Source of the DNA: Trematomus loennbergii
Taxonomy: Eukaryota > Chordata > Actinopteri > Perciformes > Nototheniidae
Assembly: GCA_012861695.1 (NCBI GenBank)
Contig: JAAOOA010000002.1
Location: 25,522,898-25,586,897, forward strand
Length of the DNA stretch: 64,000 nucleotides
Direction: 5' to 3'
The translations under genes and the position numbers were made by a program. Of the stretch, positions 1 through 13,316 are shown one piece after another. Every line of letters starts with the position of its first letter. Position 1 is the first letter of the stretch. The notes beneath the pieces are model-generated. The model was not told where the DNA came from, did no database searches, and worked only from the letters and a program-made list of their open reading frames with translations.

Positions 1-2777
1 TCAACATGTTTAAGTGCAATCAAAACAAATACAAATAAAATACATGCATAACTGTTTCTCAAACTACTGAATAATAGAATATGGACTGCTGATGAAGCTT
101 ACATTTGGCAGATTATTCCGACAAAAATAACAACTCTTTAAATGCTAATAATGCGGACTTCATTACTTCATTCTGTAATGTCTGCTTTCTTACAGAAGCC
201 TCTGTTGTGATTAATAGCCTGGAGGAGCCTGGTGTGCATGGTCCTCTCGGCCGGGTACCTCTGGTAGACGGGCAGTAACAGCAGACGGTAGCAGGTGAGG
301 GATTCTGGCTTATGGATCTCGGTGGAATCGGGCAACACAGCGACTTTCATCTGAACGCTCTCCATACCCAGGAAGGGAACACGGTAGGAGCCGGTGACGA
401 ACACTGATAACAAATAAAGAATCTTAAATTAATTAAATACAACTTCATAGAACACCAAGGAAGCTAATACTGATAGGGACTCCACTTGAAACGTAATAAA
501 TGATGTCAATCATTTATGATACTTACGAAATAACTTTTTCTTTTCCTCCGCGGTCAGATTCTCAAACACCTCCCAGAAGGTCACGATGTTTGGATGCCTG
601 TCATGGTAGTCTCCTTCATACACTGTATTCTGTTTGGAAATGACATGTGGAAAGTTACTTTACATCTCCCCTACAAGCACTTAAACACACAAAACTGTAG
701 GAACAAGCAAAAATAACTGAGCATATCTTAAAGGTCTCATAAAATTAAGTTAAATATCTTTTTAGGTTTATTTAAATATTTTTGAAGACTACTAGAATAT
801 GTTTAAATGCTGTAATGTTCAAAAAACCCATTATTCTTCTCATACTGCCTGCCTGAAAAGAGCTGTATTCAGCCTCTTACTGAATCTGATGAACTCCTCA
901 GACCCTCCCTCCCAAAAGCTCAGTCTATTTCATTGGTCAGTGTTTCCCACTAGCTGTCGATTGTAAAATGGTATCTCAAATCTGATTTGCTCTTTCTTAG
1001 ACAGGATTTTAAATATGTGGATCAGCAGAACATTTGAATTATTTATTGCTGAAACTTTCTGAGTATCTTTAGTATATATGTATACAGTATGTCTGTGTAA
1101 AAGATGTGAAAAAGTGCATATTGCATAATGTGCCCTTTAACTGAAACAGTCACTTAAACAAATACCTAAAAAACGGGTCATCTTGCTCTCCATATTTTTC
1201 GAATATATTCTTATTTCAAATGATATATCCTCAGACATAAGATAAAACATTATTCTGAATATCTGAACTTCAGCAGACCTTCTTGAACACCTCCCAGTCG
1301 TAGTTCTCCTGGCCCACCATCACTGCCTGCAGCTCCTCGGGCTGGAAGAACTCCACCACGTCGATGTGACACACCTTGAAGAAGCCTTTCTTGAACGCTT
1401 CAAACACTCTCCACTGATTTGTTGAAGGCATAGTTGACGTAGGCGTCTACAAACTCTTTCCTATTAAAACATTTCATAAAAGAATATACAAAAGATTAAA
1501 CTGAGCGCTGACATTAGTATCCCACGCCTAAAACAATTCTAAATGTTTCTTCTGTAATACACTTTACACAGAGCAACTCAACGCTAAATCTTTAATGAAA
1601 GTAATGTATTTTTATGACGGAGGTTTAACTGTTTTAACTGCTAGATGGCAGCAAAGATTTGCAGTCGACGTAAGAATGGATCATTGTTGTTTGTTGACAG
1701 CATGCACTGCTGAATGGCAAGAAATCTGTGAGGTTGTCAAAGACACAGACTGACAGAAACTAAATACATGTTTAAAGCTTGTGAGGCAGACTAAAGCTGT
1801 GCAGATCAGATTGTTAAATACAGCAGTTAGTACCTGTTGGACGCTGTCACAACTTTCCCAGTTTCTTTCGGATCAAGTTCAGCTGTCTCTCCGCCCCAGG
1901 GCACCTGGTCAAACAAACGATTACAGCCAGAGTGGAATATGCAGAAACACATGTGGGGAACAGAGCAGAAGAATGTCTTTCGAACTGCGATTGAGTAAAC
2001 TTACAGTGAAAGTAATGTCCATTTGTTTGACCTTATCAGGAGGGCAGTCCAACAGGAACTGCCAAGACCTGCAAACAAGAATGTCAATAATACAAAAAGA
2101 TCAATCTAAAACAACTATAACCTGCAAACTACAAACATTTCAGAGAAAGAATATATGTGAGTCTTACTCTCCCATGACAGGGTCGAACTCCTTCATGTCG
2201 TCCAGTGAGGGTTTGACCTTGAGCACTTCTTGAAGAGAACCAGTGGGAAGCGCAAGTGGACAAGGTTGTGGTGGTAGAGAGCCAGGCCGCACAGAACGCC
2301 AAACAGGAAGTAAGTCTTCTCCTCTACTTTTGGCTGTTTGGTTTATGACAAAACACATGATTAAGATTTGGTAGGATTCAATAACGATGAAAAGGTCAAA
2401 TGTACAGTACAGTATATCAGAAAAATCTGAGTTATACATTCACGTCTTTGTTTATAAGACTTTTATAGTAATCACCTCACTTGTATGTTAAATTCATTCA
2501 AATGAGGAATTTGTTTAAAAAAAATAATAATTAAATGTATAGAGGACTGGGCAGTATATCAACAATATACCAATATATTTTCAAATGTACCAAGCAGCCC
2601 CTCCAAGAATGAGCAGCAGGACCGCCCCATCCACAAAGCTGTGGGATATGTTAAGCAAGAGAGGAAAAGAGGTCTTTCATTTTGCTCACAATCTTTTTCC
2701 TAAAAGTGTTCGAAAGAACATCTTACATGTGGCTAAGACTTGCAACTAAACATTAGCCCACTTTATAAAAAGTACCG

Positions 2778-2802
2778 ATATATATATATATATATATATA
2801 TA
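2778..2802 (+). repeat. TA dinucleotide run in intron 17, copy 1
   Basis: About a dozen TA repeats; much shorter at the matching sites in units 2 (28980) and 3 (49678). Confidence 0.8.
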
Positions 2803-5800
2803 ATGTATTCAGTCTTAAAAAATGTTTTAATTTAATTAATGCTTTTGTGTTTAATTATCGTGTCTTACCCTGACAGGGAACCAGGCCAGAGTGTTGCTCT
2901 CGTTGAACATGAACATTTCAGACTTGGGAGACATCAGCTCTTCAAACACTTGCAGGAAGAAATCTCTTTTGTAGACATCCATCACCTTCGTCCTGTCTTC
3001 ATCAAATTGCACCTTCAAAGGATCAAATAATGTTTTCATTATTAACAGTCCTTAAACTAAATCAGTATCAGCTCTGATGGTAAATAAAACTTCCTGTCAT
3101 CCATTGTGGGCTTAGAACTAAGACACTCCACAATGCATAATTACTACACCAACATTTTAGCAATTTATTGAACTCACATTATTATAAAAACATTTTTCAA
3201 TTGGTACAGATACGTTTCGAAGGCAGTCGAATATCGAATATTTTTTATGTTTATCATCTCAAATTACTTCTTAAATGTTTACTGTATTGACATGTTGCTC
3301 CAAATGAAGTCAACTGATTTTACACATAAAGTAAAAAGTACTGAAGCAATGAAAAATATGCTTTTAAGTAGCATTGTGGGGAGCGTAGGATACAGATGTT
3401 GAGTTTTGACCCATTATAGAGAGTAGATCTTCCGATATCTCAGCCTACGTTGCTATGATTTTGACAATTTTTACTTTCTTGTGAATCCCACAACATATGG
3501 AAGTGCAAAACTAAATGGCTGAAGTATCCATAAAATACCTCCGAAACTAATTATAAAAAGACAAGGGCTACAAAATGTTGCCTCAGGCAACTAAACATGG
3601 CAACATTGTGTAGGTATGTTGTAGTATGTTTACCAAAAGCTCCCTTTTGAAGGCGCAGTGGTCGGCCGCCCCCAGCTGCCTGAAGGTGTCCTCCACCAAG
3701 TGAGAGCGCCTCAGGGTGAGCTGGAAGACCGGCGCGGGGGCGGAGTCTGGGCCGTCCAACCAGAGCTCTTCAGGACACGCCAAGGCCAGTTCATGAACGA
3801 AACCCTGTACTTTCTGTAATTACAAAACCTTAATATATCTTTATCTTAATAAAGACATCTACACATTGACAGATTGGTTCAAATGAATGCTCAAAACAAG
3901 AAACAACCTCAGCTGTATTATGAAAAACAACTAAATAAGAACTTCAATAAATTGATTAGAAATGATCTTATGTTACGAATACTGTACCTTTGAGATAAAC
4001 GCATAGTGGTTAAAGACTGCCACCTTTGAACCAGAGTGAACAGGAATGGGTAGCGGCAGAAAATGACGGATGTGTCGACATCATCCTTAAAGGAAATAAA
4101 TTGATAATATAAATAAATAAACAATTTCAGCAAGAAGCATTTCAACAGAAAATGCTCAGGATAAAATCACAAATAGTTCGGAATAAATGCAATATCTCGA
4201 AAATGGTAAGATATGTTTTTACCTCCTCTTTGGAAAATTGAAACCAAAGAGCAAATTCCTGATGTAGCGGCACATTGTCACTGATCTCCTCTACGTAGAA
4301 GGTGCTCGGTGGGACTTTGTAGGACTTTCCAGCTTTGTTTGCCTATAAGTAAAACACACGTTTAGCCTCAGAGTTCATTCTGATCACCCATAAAGATTGA
4401 ACAATCATTTTTCCGACCTCTTCTGGGAAACGACAAAGCTTTGCTGGAAAGGGCCGAAACATCTGCCTCGAAAGGTAGCAACATTTCAGATGAGTTACAG
4501 GGCAGACTGTAAAATAAGCTTTCTGACACCAGCAAAGAAAAAGAAGAAAAACACTTTGGGGCTGGTTCAGATAGCGGGGAAAATCTGTCTTTTATCCTTT
4601 TATAAAGGATAAATGTCTTCCTTTCATGTTTGGTCCTGAAATAAAAAAATTTAAAAAAGTAAAACAGCACTCACTTTGTACAGCATCTTGAGGACCTCCA
4701 CCAGGTATTTGACTCCGGGGTTATGAGTTACCAGGAGGCCATTTCTGAGCATGAAGGCCAGGGCCTTTTTGAACACCAAGATGTGCTTCATCAGTATGGA
4801 GGGTCTCAGGTGGACCACCAGCGTCCTGAGAACAAAAGGCATTGTCCGTCTTGTATTAGACAGCTCAACACACTGCAAGTAAAAAGCAGATCTTCACCAA
4901 CTTGACCAAATTAGCAAAACATTTAGAAGAAAAAAACACTGATGCACATCGCTCGGACATGCTTGTTGTTGCCATGTTTTTTGGCAACAACAACGTGTAC
5001 ATTTCTTGATCTGACAAAGTTATTAATCTGACTCAACAATATAATATATAATATACATACAATTAATTGTAAGGCTAATGCTATGTTAGCTGGCTATTAC
5101 GTTGGTTGTTATTTCAGAAAACATAAACAGTTAATCTGACATTAATGATAAAAAAAAAAGAATTTGAATTTGTTTATCAGTTAACAATTAAGTAAATTAA
5201 ATATTATTTATGCATGTTAAAAATCGACTTGTTTTAAACCAATAAACTATTTGCAGTCTATTGTTGTCCTTGAAAGTACCTTGGATCATTACAAAACCCA
5301 TAACCTAACAAAATACTTTAGAAAAATGTTGCTGTCGTTTACTTAGTGTATCTTGAGTCTTCTCCTGCAGATCAACAATAATGATCGCCAGCATCAACAC
5401 CCCCTGCATGACATTACACTCTCTTGGAGGAGGGGACACGTCAGCAGAATCAGTAAGATTTCTGGTGATTTTAGGAGACGGCTTGAATTGCAGAGCAAAC
5501 CAATCAGGAGTTTGAAATTACCTGCAAAAAAGAAATTGAGATTACATTGTAATGTTTAAACAGCATGAATAAGTTTGTGAAAAAAACAATTTAGTGGCTA
5601 GTTTGAACCATTTCCATGCATAGAAGGGATTTAGAGCCTTGTGGGTCACAACTGTATATCTCAGTTCACGTCTCAAGCAAAAGAGAGTAATGCATGGCGG
5701 TAATTCAAACGTCTTAACTGATTGTTTGATCCATGGCACTGCCAGCATCTGGTCGAAAGCTTCGCTAGCTGCATCAAGGTCCACAGTTAGAGCACCTGCT

Positions 5801-8306
5801 TCTGATGGAGGCCCACTGATATCAAAAGCAAAGTATTAAAACAAAGTAGCAGAACCAGAATGAGTTGATGGGATTCAGAAGATCTTATAATTCTTTTTTT
5901 TTTAACTCATGAGTTAAACAATAGAAAAATAACTCACTCAGCCTTCGTGAAACTTGCAACAAGACTTGTTTGTCTGAAACATGGAAGATATTTCTCTGTT
6001 GAATGAAAAGAAAAGGAGGGAAACCATGAAAACACTGTATCTACTGCTGGATGTATGATATTTTATATGTGCAGCTACATAACTCCAACCGTAATTAAAG
6101 TATGAAAATAATGACCTCTTTGCCTCTACGTTGCCATGTGTCATTGACAGCCATTGTTGAAGTTTGGTCTCATCAAGCCGCCCAGTTATCTGTCCTTTGT
6201 CCAAACGCTTAACGACAGACATTTAACAGATTTAAGCTTTGATAAAAAAACTAACATTAAATCAAGGTAAAAAAAATATATATATATGATCAAATCTGCA
6301 ATAACAATGGCCTTGTGCATGAATGTTTTCTTATTTGTATCTTGTGTTTGTTCCTGAACACAGCAATAAGATGAAATAAGAAAATCCTACATGGGATTCA
6401 CGCAACGTGATCTGACAGCCAAATCTGTTCCATCTTGAGTATGTTGATGAATTGCGTTTGATCTTACATTTGATGCGTTTGCCTAGCAATTTTCATTCAG
6501 CATAAGGGGAAAAGCCCCACTAAAACCATATAAGGGCATCAGACTTAACAGTTAAGATCAAATCTGTACTTGAAATGTTTCATGCAATATGCACTGAGTC
6601 TCTGAATAGGTGAACATATTACCTGTGGAGGTGAAGTGTAGGTACAGCTTGTATTCCACCCAGCTGATATTTTCAAGTCTGCTTAAACCAGGAAAAAATA
6701 CATTTGCATATTTAATTTATCTCTTTTAGTTTTACACTACTTCTACCATAAAAAGGACATTGATTAGAACTGCTGCTAACTAGACTTATATTCTCTGCTA
6801 AGGATACTATTTCTCCAATATGCCTTCACAAAGCAAATAGTTGTATGTTGCTATATCTAATTGAACTTACAAATCTACTAAACACCACCCTGGCCATACA
6901 TACACACCCTTGGGGACGGCTGCCACACCTTCAGTGGTCCATGGAAGAGATACCAGAGTGGGAGTCAGACTATTTTCTGTTCGTCCTGTCCCAATTTGAC
7001 CTTTGGCCCCATCACCAAAAGCCCACAGCTGGCCAGAGGAGGACAAAACCAGTGTATGACGTCTGGGGGACAAAAACAATTGTAAATCAATAATAAAAAA
7101 AATGGATAGACGTGCAATAGGTCCTTTTTTATTGTAAATGTAATGAGCTAGTCACTCTAAAACGCCCAATACATAAGCCTTTCTTAAATGAAAACACTGT
7201 TTTCACCTGCCACAGGAAATGTGTGATGCAGGTCCATCCAAACCGTCCACCAGTCTGGGTTTCAGTTCATTATCAGAGGAGTTGTGACCCAGCTGACCGT
7301 AGCTTCCCTCTCCAAAAGTGAAAACCTTGCCGTCCTAGAAATCACGGCGTCACATATCAAAATAAGCAACATCCTAATATTTGTATTATGTTTACAATGG
7401 AATTTATGATTGGTTGAAATCTGAAGATTCAGTACCTTAGTTAACACAGCAGAGTGTGCTTCTCCACAGCTTATGAAGGAGACACCCAGAGGTCTGAGGG
7501 CGGGTACCATGCAGATGTTGAACCTGCCTGATAAATATGATAAAAAATAGAATAAAAGATTCCCATTTCCAAAATAATTATACATACAAACTATGATGGT
7601 CTGTACAATTTCAATATTGAGGTTAACATTTTAAAAGCCCTCTTTTCTCTGGACAGAAGGCTTTTATTCTGAAATGTTACCAGGCTAAGGTTGTGGAAAA
7701 TGCAGTGACTCCAAAAATGAAAAGAATACTGGCTTGCAATGGGCAGTGACTATTATTTACAAATGAATCCATATTTCTAACTCTAAAAATGACAAAAGCC
7801 CTCCACTTGCATGGACAATTTGCTGCTTGCTGAACATCACATGACACAATTGAAGCACATAATTGTTACCTTTCTCATCCACCCTGTTGAGACCCAGCTG
7901 GCCAGATTTATTGGCCCCGCAGCAGTACACCAGGCCTGGGAGTGTGAGGAACAGGGAGTGGGTCGCTCCGGCCGTAACCTGGGTAACCGCTACGCCGGTC
8001 AGAGCGCGCACCAGGTCAGGTACAAACTGCAGCGACACCTCCTTCCCCAGGCCTAGCTGACCATGACTGTTCGAACCCCACGAGAATACATCGCCTCCTG
8101 AAAAGTGAAATAATAGACTTTTTATTTTTTATTATTCTTTTTTATTCACAAAAATAACTGTAAGACTGTGGGCTTGTTCAGAAGATAATGTCAAATGAAT
8201 ATGTTTTCCTCTTTAGATTAACCTTTTGATTTAAAAATGAAAAGAATTGAACATTCAACATGTATATCCTCTTTTCTGAAATGTGTCGCACCTTTGTCTG
8301 CCTTAA

Positions 8307-8687
8307 AGGTGGGGTAGGTAATTTTGGAGAAACCAGCTCGAGTGCGCTAGAATTTGAAAATACACAGCCGGGAAAAATCTGCCACTTCCTTACAGAGCCC
8401 CTCCTCCAACACACACGAACGCGCACATGACCAATGAGGGCACAAGATAAGTTTGTGCACGAGATGGAAGGCTGACAGGCAGGTAGGCCATCCAGTTATT
8501 TTAGCCGGGCCGGCTAAAATGATTGGTCGTGCTTTTTACAGTATTACGGCTTCCACAGATGACATTTTTTAATGGATTTTTTGTCAAAGCACTCAGATAT
8601 TCATTGCTATCGGGATGTTAAGAGCATTCCATGGAATATAACAAAAAGTGTATCTCGAGCCGGTTTCTCAAACTTATCTACCCACCT
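8307..8687. mobile_element. TTAA-target MITE in intron 3, unit 1
   Basis: A 381-bp element flanked by TTAA on both sides. Its ends are inverted repeats (AAAGGTGGGGTAGGTAA on the left; the right end reads CTATCTACCC-like into ACCTTTAA). Units 2 and 3 have the uninterrupted site CCTTAAGCCCCACTAA near 34672 and 55179. TTAA duplication is the hallmark of piggyBac-type transposition. No coding capacity. Confidence 0.8.
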
Positions 8688-9251
8688 TTAAGCTCCCACT
8701 AATTAAAGAACATTTACTTTGCACTAAATTGTCGGTGGGGAATAGGGAAACTGGCACAGTGATAAATTAATATTAAAATCGAAATCATTATTACACATAA
8801 CCAAAATAAAAAACTGTGGAACAAACAATGTTACTGTTGCATATCATATCAGAAAGATGGCATCAGTATGTGCATTGTCATACCTTTAGTCAGAGCCAGA
8901 GAGTGGGAGTTTCCACAAGCAACTTGAATCACAGGTATTGGCAGTGGCATCTGCACATGACTGCATGTTGACGAAACAATAGAAAGTAAAAATGATCAAA
9001 CAAATACCTACTTTCAGACCTAAGTATACATATTCATATATTCCTGCTTAGTGTGAGATCTTACCTTGGTCTGTTGTGGAGTAGATTTGGTAAACGGCCT
9101 CTCTGTCCGTCCTCTCCTGCCCCCCAGGAGAACACCTTTCCAGATGCACACACAGCCAAACAATGGTCCTGACCACAAGCTATGGCCACCACATCGCCCA
9201 GCCCCTCCACACGACCTTATACAGGGGGACAGAAAAGAGGATAACATATCA

Positions 9252-9450
9252 GGCATGTAGCGCAGTGGACTAGGGCATTGGTGTTTGGATCAGGGGAGCA
9301 CAGGTTCAAACCCCACTGCAGTCAGCATGTCGTTGTGTCCCTGGGCAAGACACTTCACCCCAAATTGCTCCTGTGGGGATTGCCCAAAGTATTGAGTATG
9401 TAAGTCGCTTTGGATAAAAGCGTCTAACAAGTAACATGTCATGTAATGTA
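9252..9450 (+). mobile_element. tRNA-derived SINE in intron 1, unit 1
   Basis: About 200 bp with a tRNA-like head (A-box-like TAGCGCAGTGG, B-box GGTTCAAACCCC), a central CTGGGCAAGACACTTCACCC block and a LINE-like tail (GTCGCTTTGGATAAAAGCGTC) ending in short ATGTA repeats. Absent at the equivalent place in units 2 (36640) and 3 (57150). Confidence 0.8.
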
Positions 9451-9631
9451 TATTTGGAATAACAATATCGCCCATCTAATACTAAACAAATCAAGCAAAA
9501 CGGTTCCAAACATGCCATCAACTATACATAAGAAAAAGTGACAATGCTCATAAAAAAAAAAATGGTGGAAAGTAGGCTACTACTAACTAACTACATTGCC
9601 TTAAATGTAAAATGTTGAGTTCATTTACTTA

Positions 9632-10776
9632 TGCCCCTTTCACCCCAACGCAACTCCGGTTCAAGCTCCGTGCTAGAGCTTTTCTGGTTCAGAACCGGTT
9701 CTTCGGTTTAGCGCCGGCCCTTTTCACACCGCTCAGAGCCCGACTGGTGCTGCCGCTGCTGCGTCATGACGTCACAGTTTACGTCGCTGAGTTTCTCCCC
9801 AACGCCGGAGCTCACCTCACAACAACAACGGGCCGGGGACTGCGTTGCTTTTAATCATACGAAGCCAGATTAAATTAAATAACGACTTCTCCAACCTTAT
9901 ACTTTTCTCCAGAGTGCCGTGGTTCATTGTTTATTAATGTGTTTCAGCGGCATTTACCGACCGCTGCAGTGCTGGCCGGCTGCTCTTCAACGGGAGTGTA
10001 TTCTCCCGTTAGCTCCGGGTTAGCTCACACGGCTCTAAAGTATTCACTGTCTGACTGTCACAAAAGCAGCTGATACATATCCCCAGTTCCCCTTAAGTGA
10101 ATGTGTGTCAGTCTGAATTGACGCTGTTTGGTGTCAGTCTGAATTGACGCTGTTTGGCATCACAACGCTGTTATGAAAGTTTCTCTGGTATAACATGGGT
10201 GATGTTAGCATAGCAACCGAAGCTAAACTGACTACTTGCTAAGCAGTTTTCTACAGGCACTTTTTACCCGTATTTTTCATTATGATTCTACTTGTGATAG
10301 TCGGACATGACAACCTGTGCAGCCCATGTATTGATTCCATCCGATAGCTGCTATAATAACAAACAAAACGTCTGCCTGCTCTCCACAATGATCAATAACA
10401 GCGAACGGATGGTCAAAGTAAGGTACAAATAAACAGAATCACACGAAGCCTGGTTAGTGTTGCCTGACTTTATAAAGTGTGTTTTTTTTAACAAGTGTGT
10501 GGTTGCGTTCTAGTCACTTTGCTCAGCACTACTGCTTGTTACAACTTTTATTTGCCGTACTCGCCTTAAGTGTTAGCTCAGGTTAATCTCGCCCCCCTCC
10601 GACGTAAGCGTGACGTATGCGGTTCTTGCTTCTAGACGGACAACTTTTTGGTGCTCGAAACGAACCGGAATCCGGAGCTATGACGCTGCTCCGCTGCGGT
10701 GTGAACAGGAAAACCCGGTGCTTTTCAAGCACCAGCACCGAACCGGCCCTGAAACACCGTTGGTGTGAAAGGGGTA
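9632..10776. mobile_element. Harbinger-like nonautonomous element in intron 1, unit 1
   Basis: A 1145-bp insertion flanked by a 3-bp TTA duplication (9629-9631, 10777-10779). Terminal inverted repeats are TGCCCCTTTCACCCCAACG and, on the reverse strand, TACCCCTTTCACACCAACGG. Units 2 and 3 have a single TTA at the empty site (36824 in unit 2). A TWA duplication suggests PIF/Harbinger. No transposase frame seen. It contains a short direct repeat (10105-10158). Confidence 0.75.
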
Positions 10777-11344
10777 TTACTGGTTTCATTGAATGCAACG
10801 TATTCTTTTACAATTTAGGTCATCTTGAATGCAGGACTATATTACACTGTATTTTTTTACTTTAAATTATCTTAATTATTGTACTGCCACTAATTCCCAC
10901 AAACACATCACTGTATCACTTGAACATCACGCATAACTTTCGTTGTCCTCTTCACTGACAAGAGCCACGTTCACACCAAGTACTTTGCCGTACTTAGTTC
11001 CCAGCACTTAGTCCCCCTGTTTTTTAACGGACGTTGTCTGATTATGTCTCATATGCGCGGGCCGCTAGTGTCTGTTGATCTCCAGATTAACAGCAGCATG
11101 AGAATAACCTGCTGAAAGTGCCGATGCTCCATGGCGGAGGCTCCGGTAGAAATTGCCGGGTTTGCGTTTTTACCCCCTTAATGTCTGACCAATGGTTGAA
11201 CAGCATTTCCGTGCACATGACTTGTGTTTAACGTTTAGTCCGCTTGAGTTTTGCGTGTGAACGCAAACCGAACCTTCTGAAAAATGACACAATGTAACAA
11301 ACTGTGGTCTGGTGCGCACCAGAGAAGCGGACTATTAGGTGTGA

Positions 11345-12015
11345 ATAGAGAAGCAAAGTCCCTCCCCTTCCGGTTGAGCTCCATGGGACCTTATTTCGGA
11401 AAGGTTATGCATTGAAGTCAATGGAGAGAGAAAGATTATCTTTCGATCCCGTTTGAATTGTGCCACGAATTACACATATGATGTTTGTCAATTTAAAAGA
11501 TAATTTTACAAGTCAAAAAAAAAAAAATGTGTCGTAAAACTGTGAAGTAACACTTTTTTTGTGTGAAACCGCTCAATAACTACATCTCCCGTCTCGCACC
11601 ACACACCAAGACGGCCGTCACGTTGGCACATTTCACTTCTTTCTTTCAGAATGAGGCGAAAAGTATTAAAAGAGGTGAAAATCACTACAAGTCTGGGCAT
11701 GGTGAGAGCTGTACACAAAAGGGGAATTAGTCGGTTCCGTAAGAGCCAGCATGCGGGACCGGGATTCTGGGATTTGTAGTCTTTCTAGTTGCGTATTTTT
11801 CATAGTCTTATATTTCAACTGTTTTACAACAAACTGTGACTTTTTTGACATGGAAATTATTATTTAAGATTAACAAACATCATATGTGTAATTCGTGGCA
11901 CAATTCAAACGTGATCGAAAGATAATCTTTCTCTCTCCATTGACTTCAATACAAACTTTTTCCGAAATAAGGTCCCATGAGGCCCACCGGAAGGGGAGGG
12001 ACTTCGCCTCTCTAT
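11345..12015. repeat. Foldback element with arms of about 140 bp
   Basis: The left arm 11345-11489 is the reverse complement, with few mismatches, of 11873-12015: both hold AAAGTCCCTCCCC near the outer edge, then AAGTCAATGGAGAGA, and ATTCGTGGCACAATT-type sequence near the inner edge. Nested inside the element at 10962-13294. Confidence 0.75.
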
Positions 12016-12189
12016 GCAGAGCCGATCGCGTTCACACCGGAATAAGTTCCCTGAGGGAAGATTACGCAAATGAGCCACTGACGTCACTTCGTCTTCTTCT
12101 GCTTTGGGTTTACTGGCAGGCCGCAAACAACTTCACGGCGTATACTGCCACCCGAAGTCCCCGGCCGGAAGTCCCCGGAGTTGGGGACT

Positions 12190-12236
12190 GGCTTCAGTAG
12201 AAGCTGCTGGGACTCCCAGCAGCTTCTACTGAAGCC
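12190..12236. repeat. Perfect palindrome, 22-bp arms
   Basis: Arms 12190-12211 and 12215-12236 are exact reverse complements around a 3-bp ACT spacer. The arm begins GGCTTCAGTAGAAGCTGCTG. Confidence 0.9.
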
Positions 12237-12265
12237 TTCCGAGTAAATCGCCAGAACGCCGACAC

Positions 12266-12992
12266 CAGGGCCGGCCCGTGGCACTGGCGTTATAGATGTT
12301 CGCCTTGGGCGCCAGATCTGGGGAGGCGCTGCGCTCGCAGTTCTGGGAGGGAAAAAAACATTTTTGACCGTTGGTGCTCATCCTAATTTTCGGCCTTGAT
12401 GTAACAATATTCATAATTAAGTAAATGTAACACCCTTTTCCCCGGTTACACGTTTCATTTGTCCTGTACGATGGGCGCTGGAATGTTGGCTTATCTGGCG
12501 CCCGCAGCTCACAGCCAAAATGCGAGTGAGCGAGGGAGAGAGGGAGAGAGGGAGGGTGCACCGGTACCGGCGCTGTTGTTATTAGAATCTGTGCTAGCTG
12601 CTCTAACGGATATAAGAAGAAGATGTTTCTACAATAATGTGGAGGGAGAGTCTTCTCCAGTCAGACTGAGAGGCTCAGTGAGGTAAAGGACTCTGAGTGT
12701 TTATCTCAGTGGGTCTCAAACGGTTTGGTCACAATTTATGTAAACAAATATTTCCAAGGCACTCCTTTATAATTATTGGGATAAACAAAAACAGGTTTGA
12801 AATAATTTCAATGTATACTATAGGACAGTAAACCAAAAATATCCTTTAAAACTGGAGAGATAAAAAAAAATGCATGAATAAATAAATGTTAACTGGGTAA
12901 AATAAGATATGAATGAACAACAAAAATAAAATAAGTTGCATTTGCCAGCTAAAATCTCGCAGAGGGCTGCAAATTGTCTAGAGCCGGCCCTG
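12266..12992. mobile_element. Small nonautonomous hAT element
   Basis: Begins CAGGGCCGGCCC and ends with the reverse match GGGCCGGCTCT-type sequence to CCCTG. Flanked by CCGACAC on both sides (7 clear bases of duplication). No transposase seen. Confidence 0.6.
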
Positions 12993-13305
12993 CCGACACC
13001 TCCTTATCTCCACCGCTCCCATGTTTTCTTTTGTGTTGCCATAAGTTAGTCTCTCTGGCTCTGCGTTTGTGCGCTGGGCGAATGCTAATGCTAATAATGC
13101 TAATGCGAGGATAATAAAATGGCGCCTCTACAAAACATTTCAGAGTTTTACGGGGCGTGGTTTGCAATTCGCCCAGCCAATCAGAACTGGGGCACTCTTT
13201 TTCCCCCAGGAGAGTACCACCTCTCAGCAGGCACTAAAAATGGGGGTAAAAGTTCCCGGCACTAAGTACTCTTTTTGGTGTGAACGCGCCTAATAAGGGG
13301 TAAAC

Positions 13306-13316
13306 GAAACTGAAAC
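13306..13316 (+). promoter_or_regulatory. ISRE-like motif in intron 1, copy 1
   Basis: A second GAAACTGAAAC, in the context AAACGAAACTGAAACGTAGC, inside intron 1 about 290 bp from the exon 1 donor. In unit 1 a 2.3-kb TIR element ends a few bases from it. Confidence 0.35.

Larger units (their letters stand above)
10962..13294. mobile_element. Composite TIR element with nested insertions in intron 1, unit 1
   Basis: A 2.3-kb stretch absent from units 2 and 3, which read CACTGACAAGGGGTAAACG straight through. Ends share CGTTCACACCAA in inverted orientation, followed on both sides by GTAC/AGTACT-rich sequence. It contains a large foldback (11345-12015), a 22-bp palindrome (12190-12236) and a small hAT (12266-12992). 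No intact coding frame recognised. Target duplication unclear. Confidence 0.6.

Noticed and set aside
7811..8060. Plus-strand frames opposite HERC exon 4
   Set aside because: They are antisense shadows of the RCC1 exon, which has correct splice sites and RCC1 motifs on the minus strand.
9254..9330. tRNA-like sequence with B box
   Set aside because: The A and B boxes are followed by a SINE body and LINE-like tail, and a second copy exists at 14549. It is a SINE head, not a tRNA gene.
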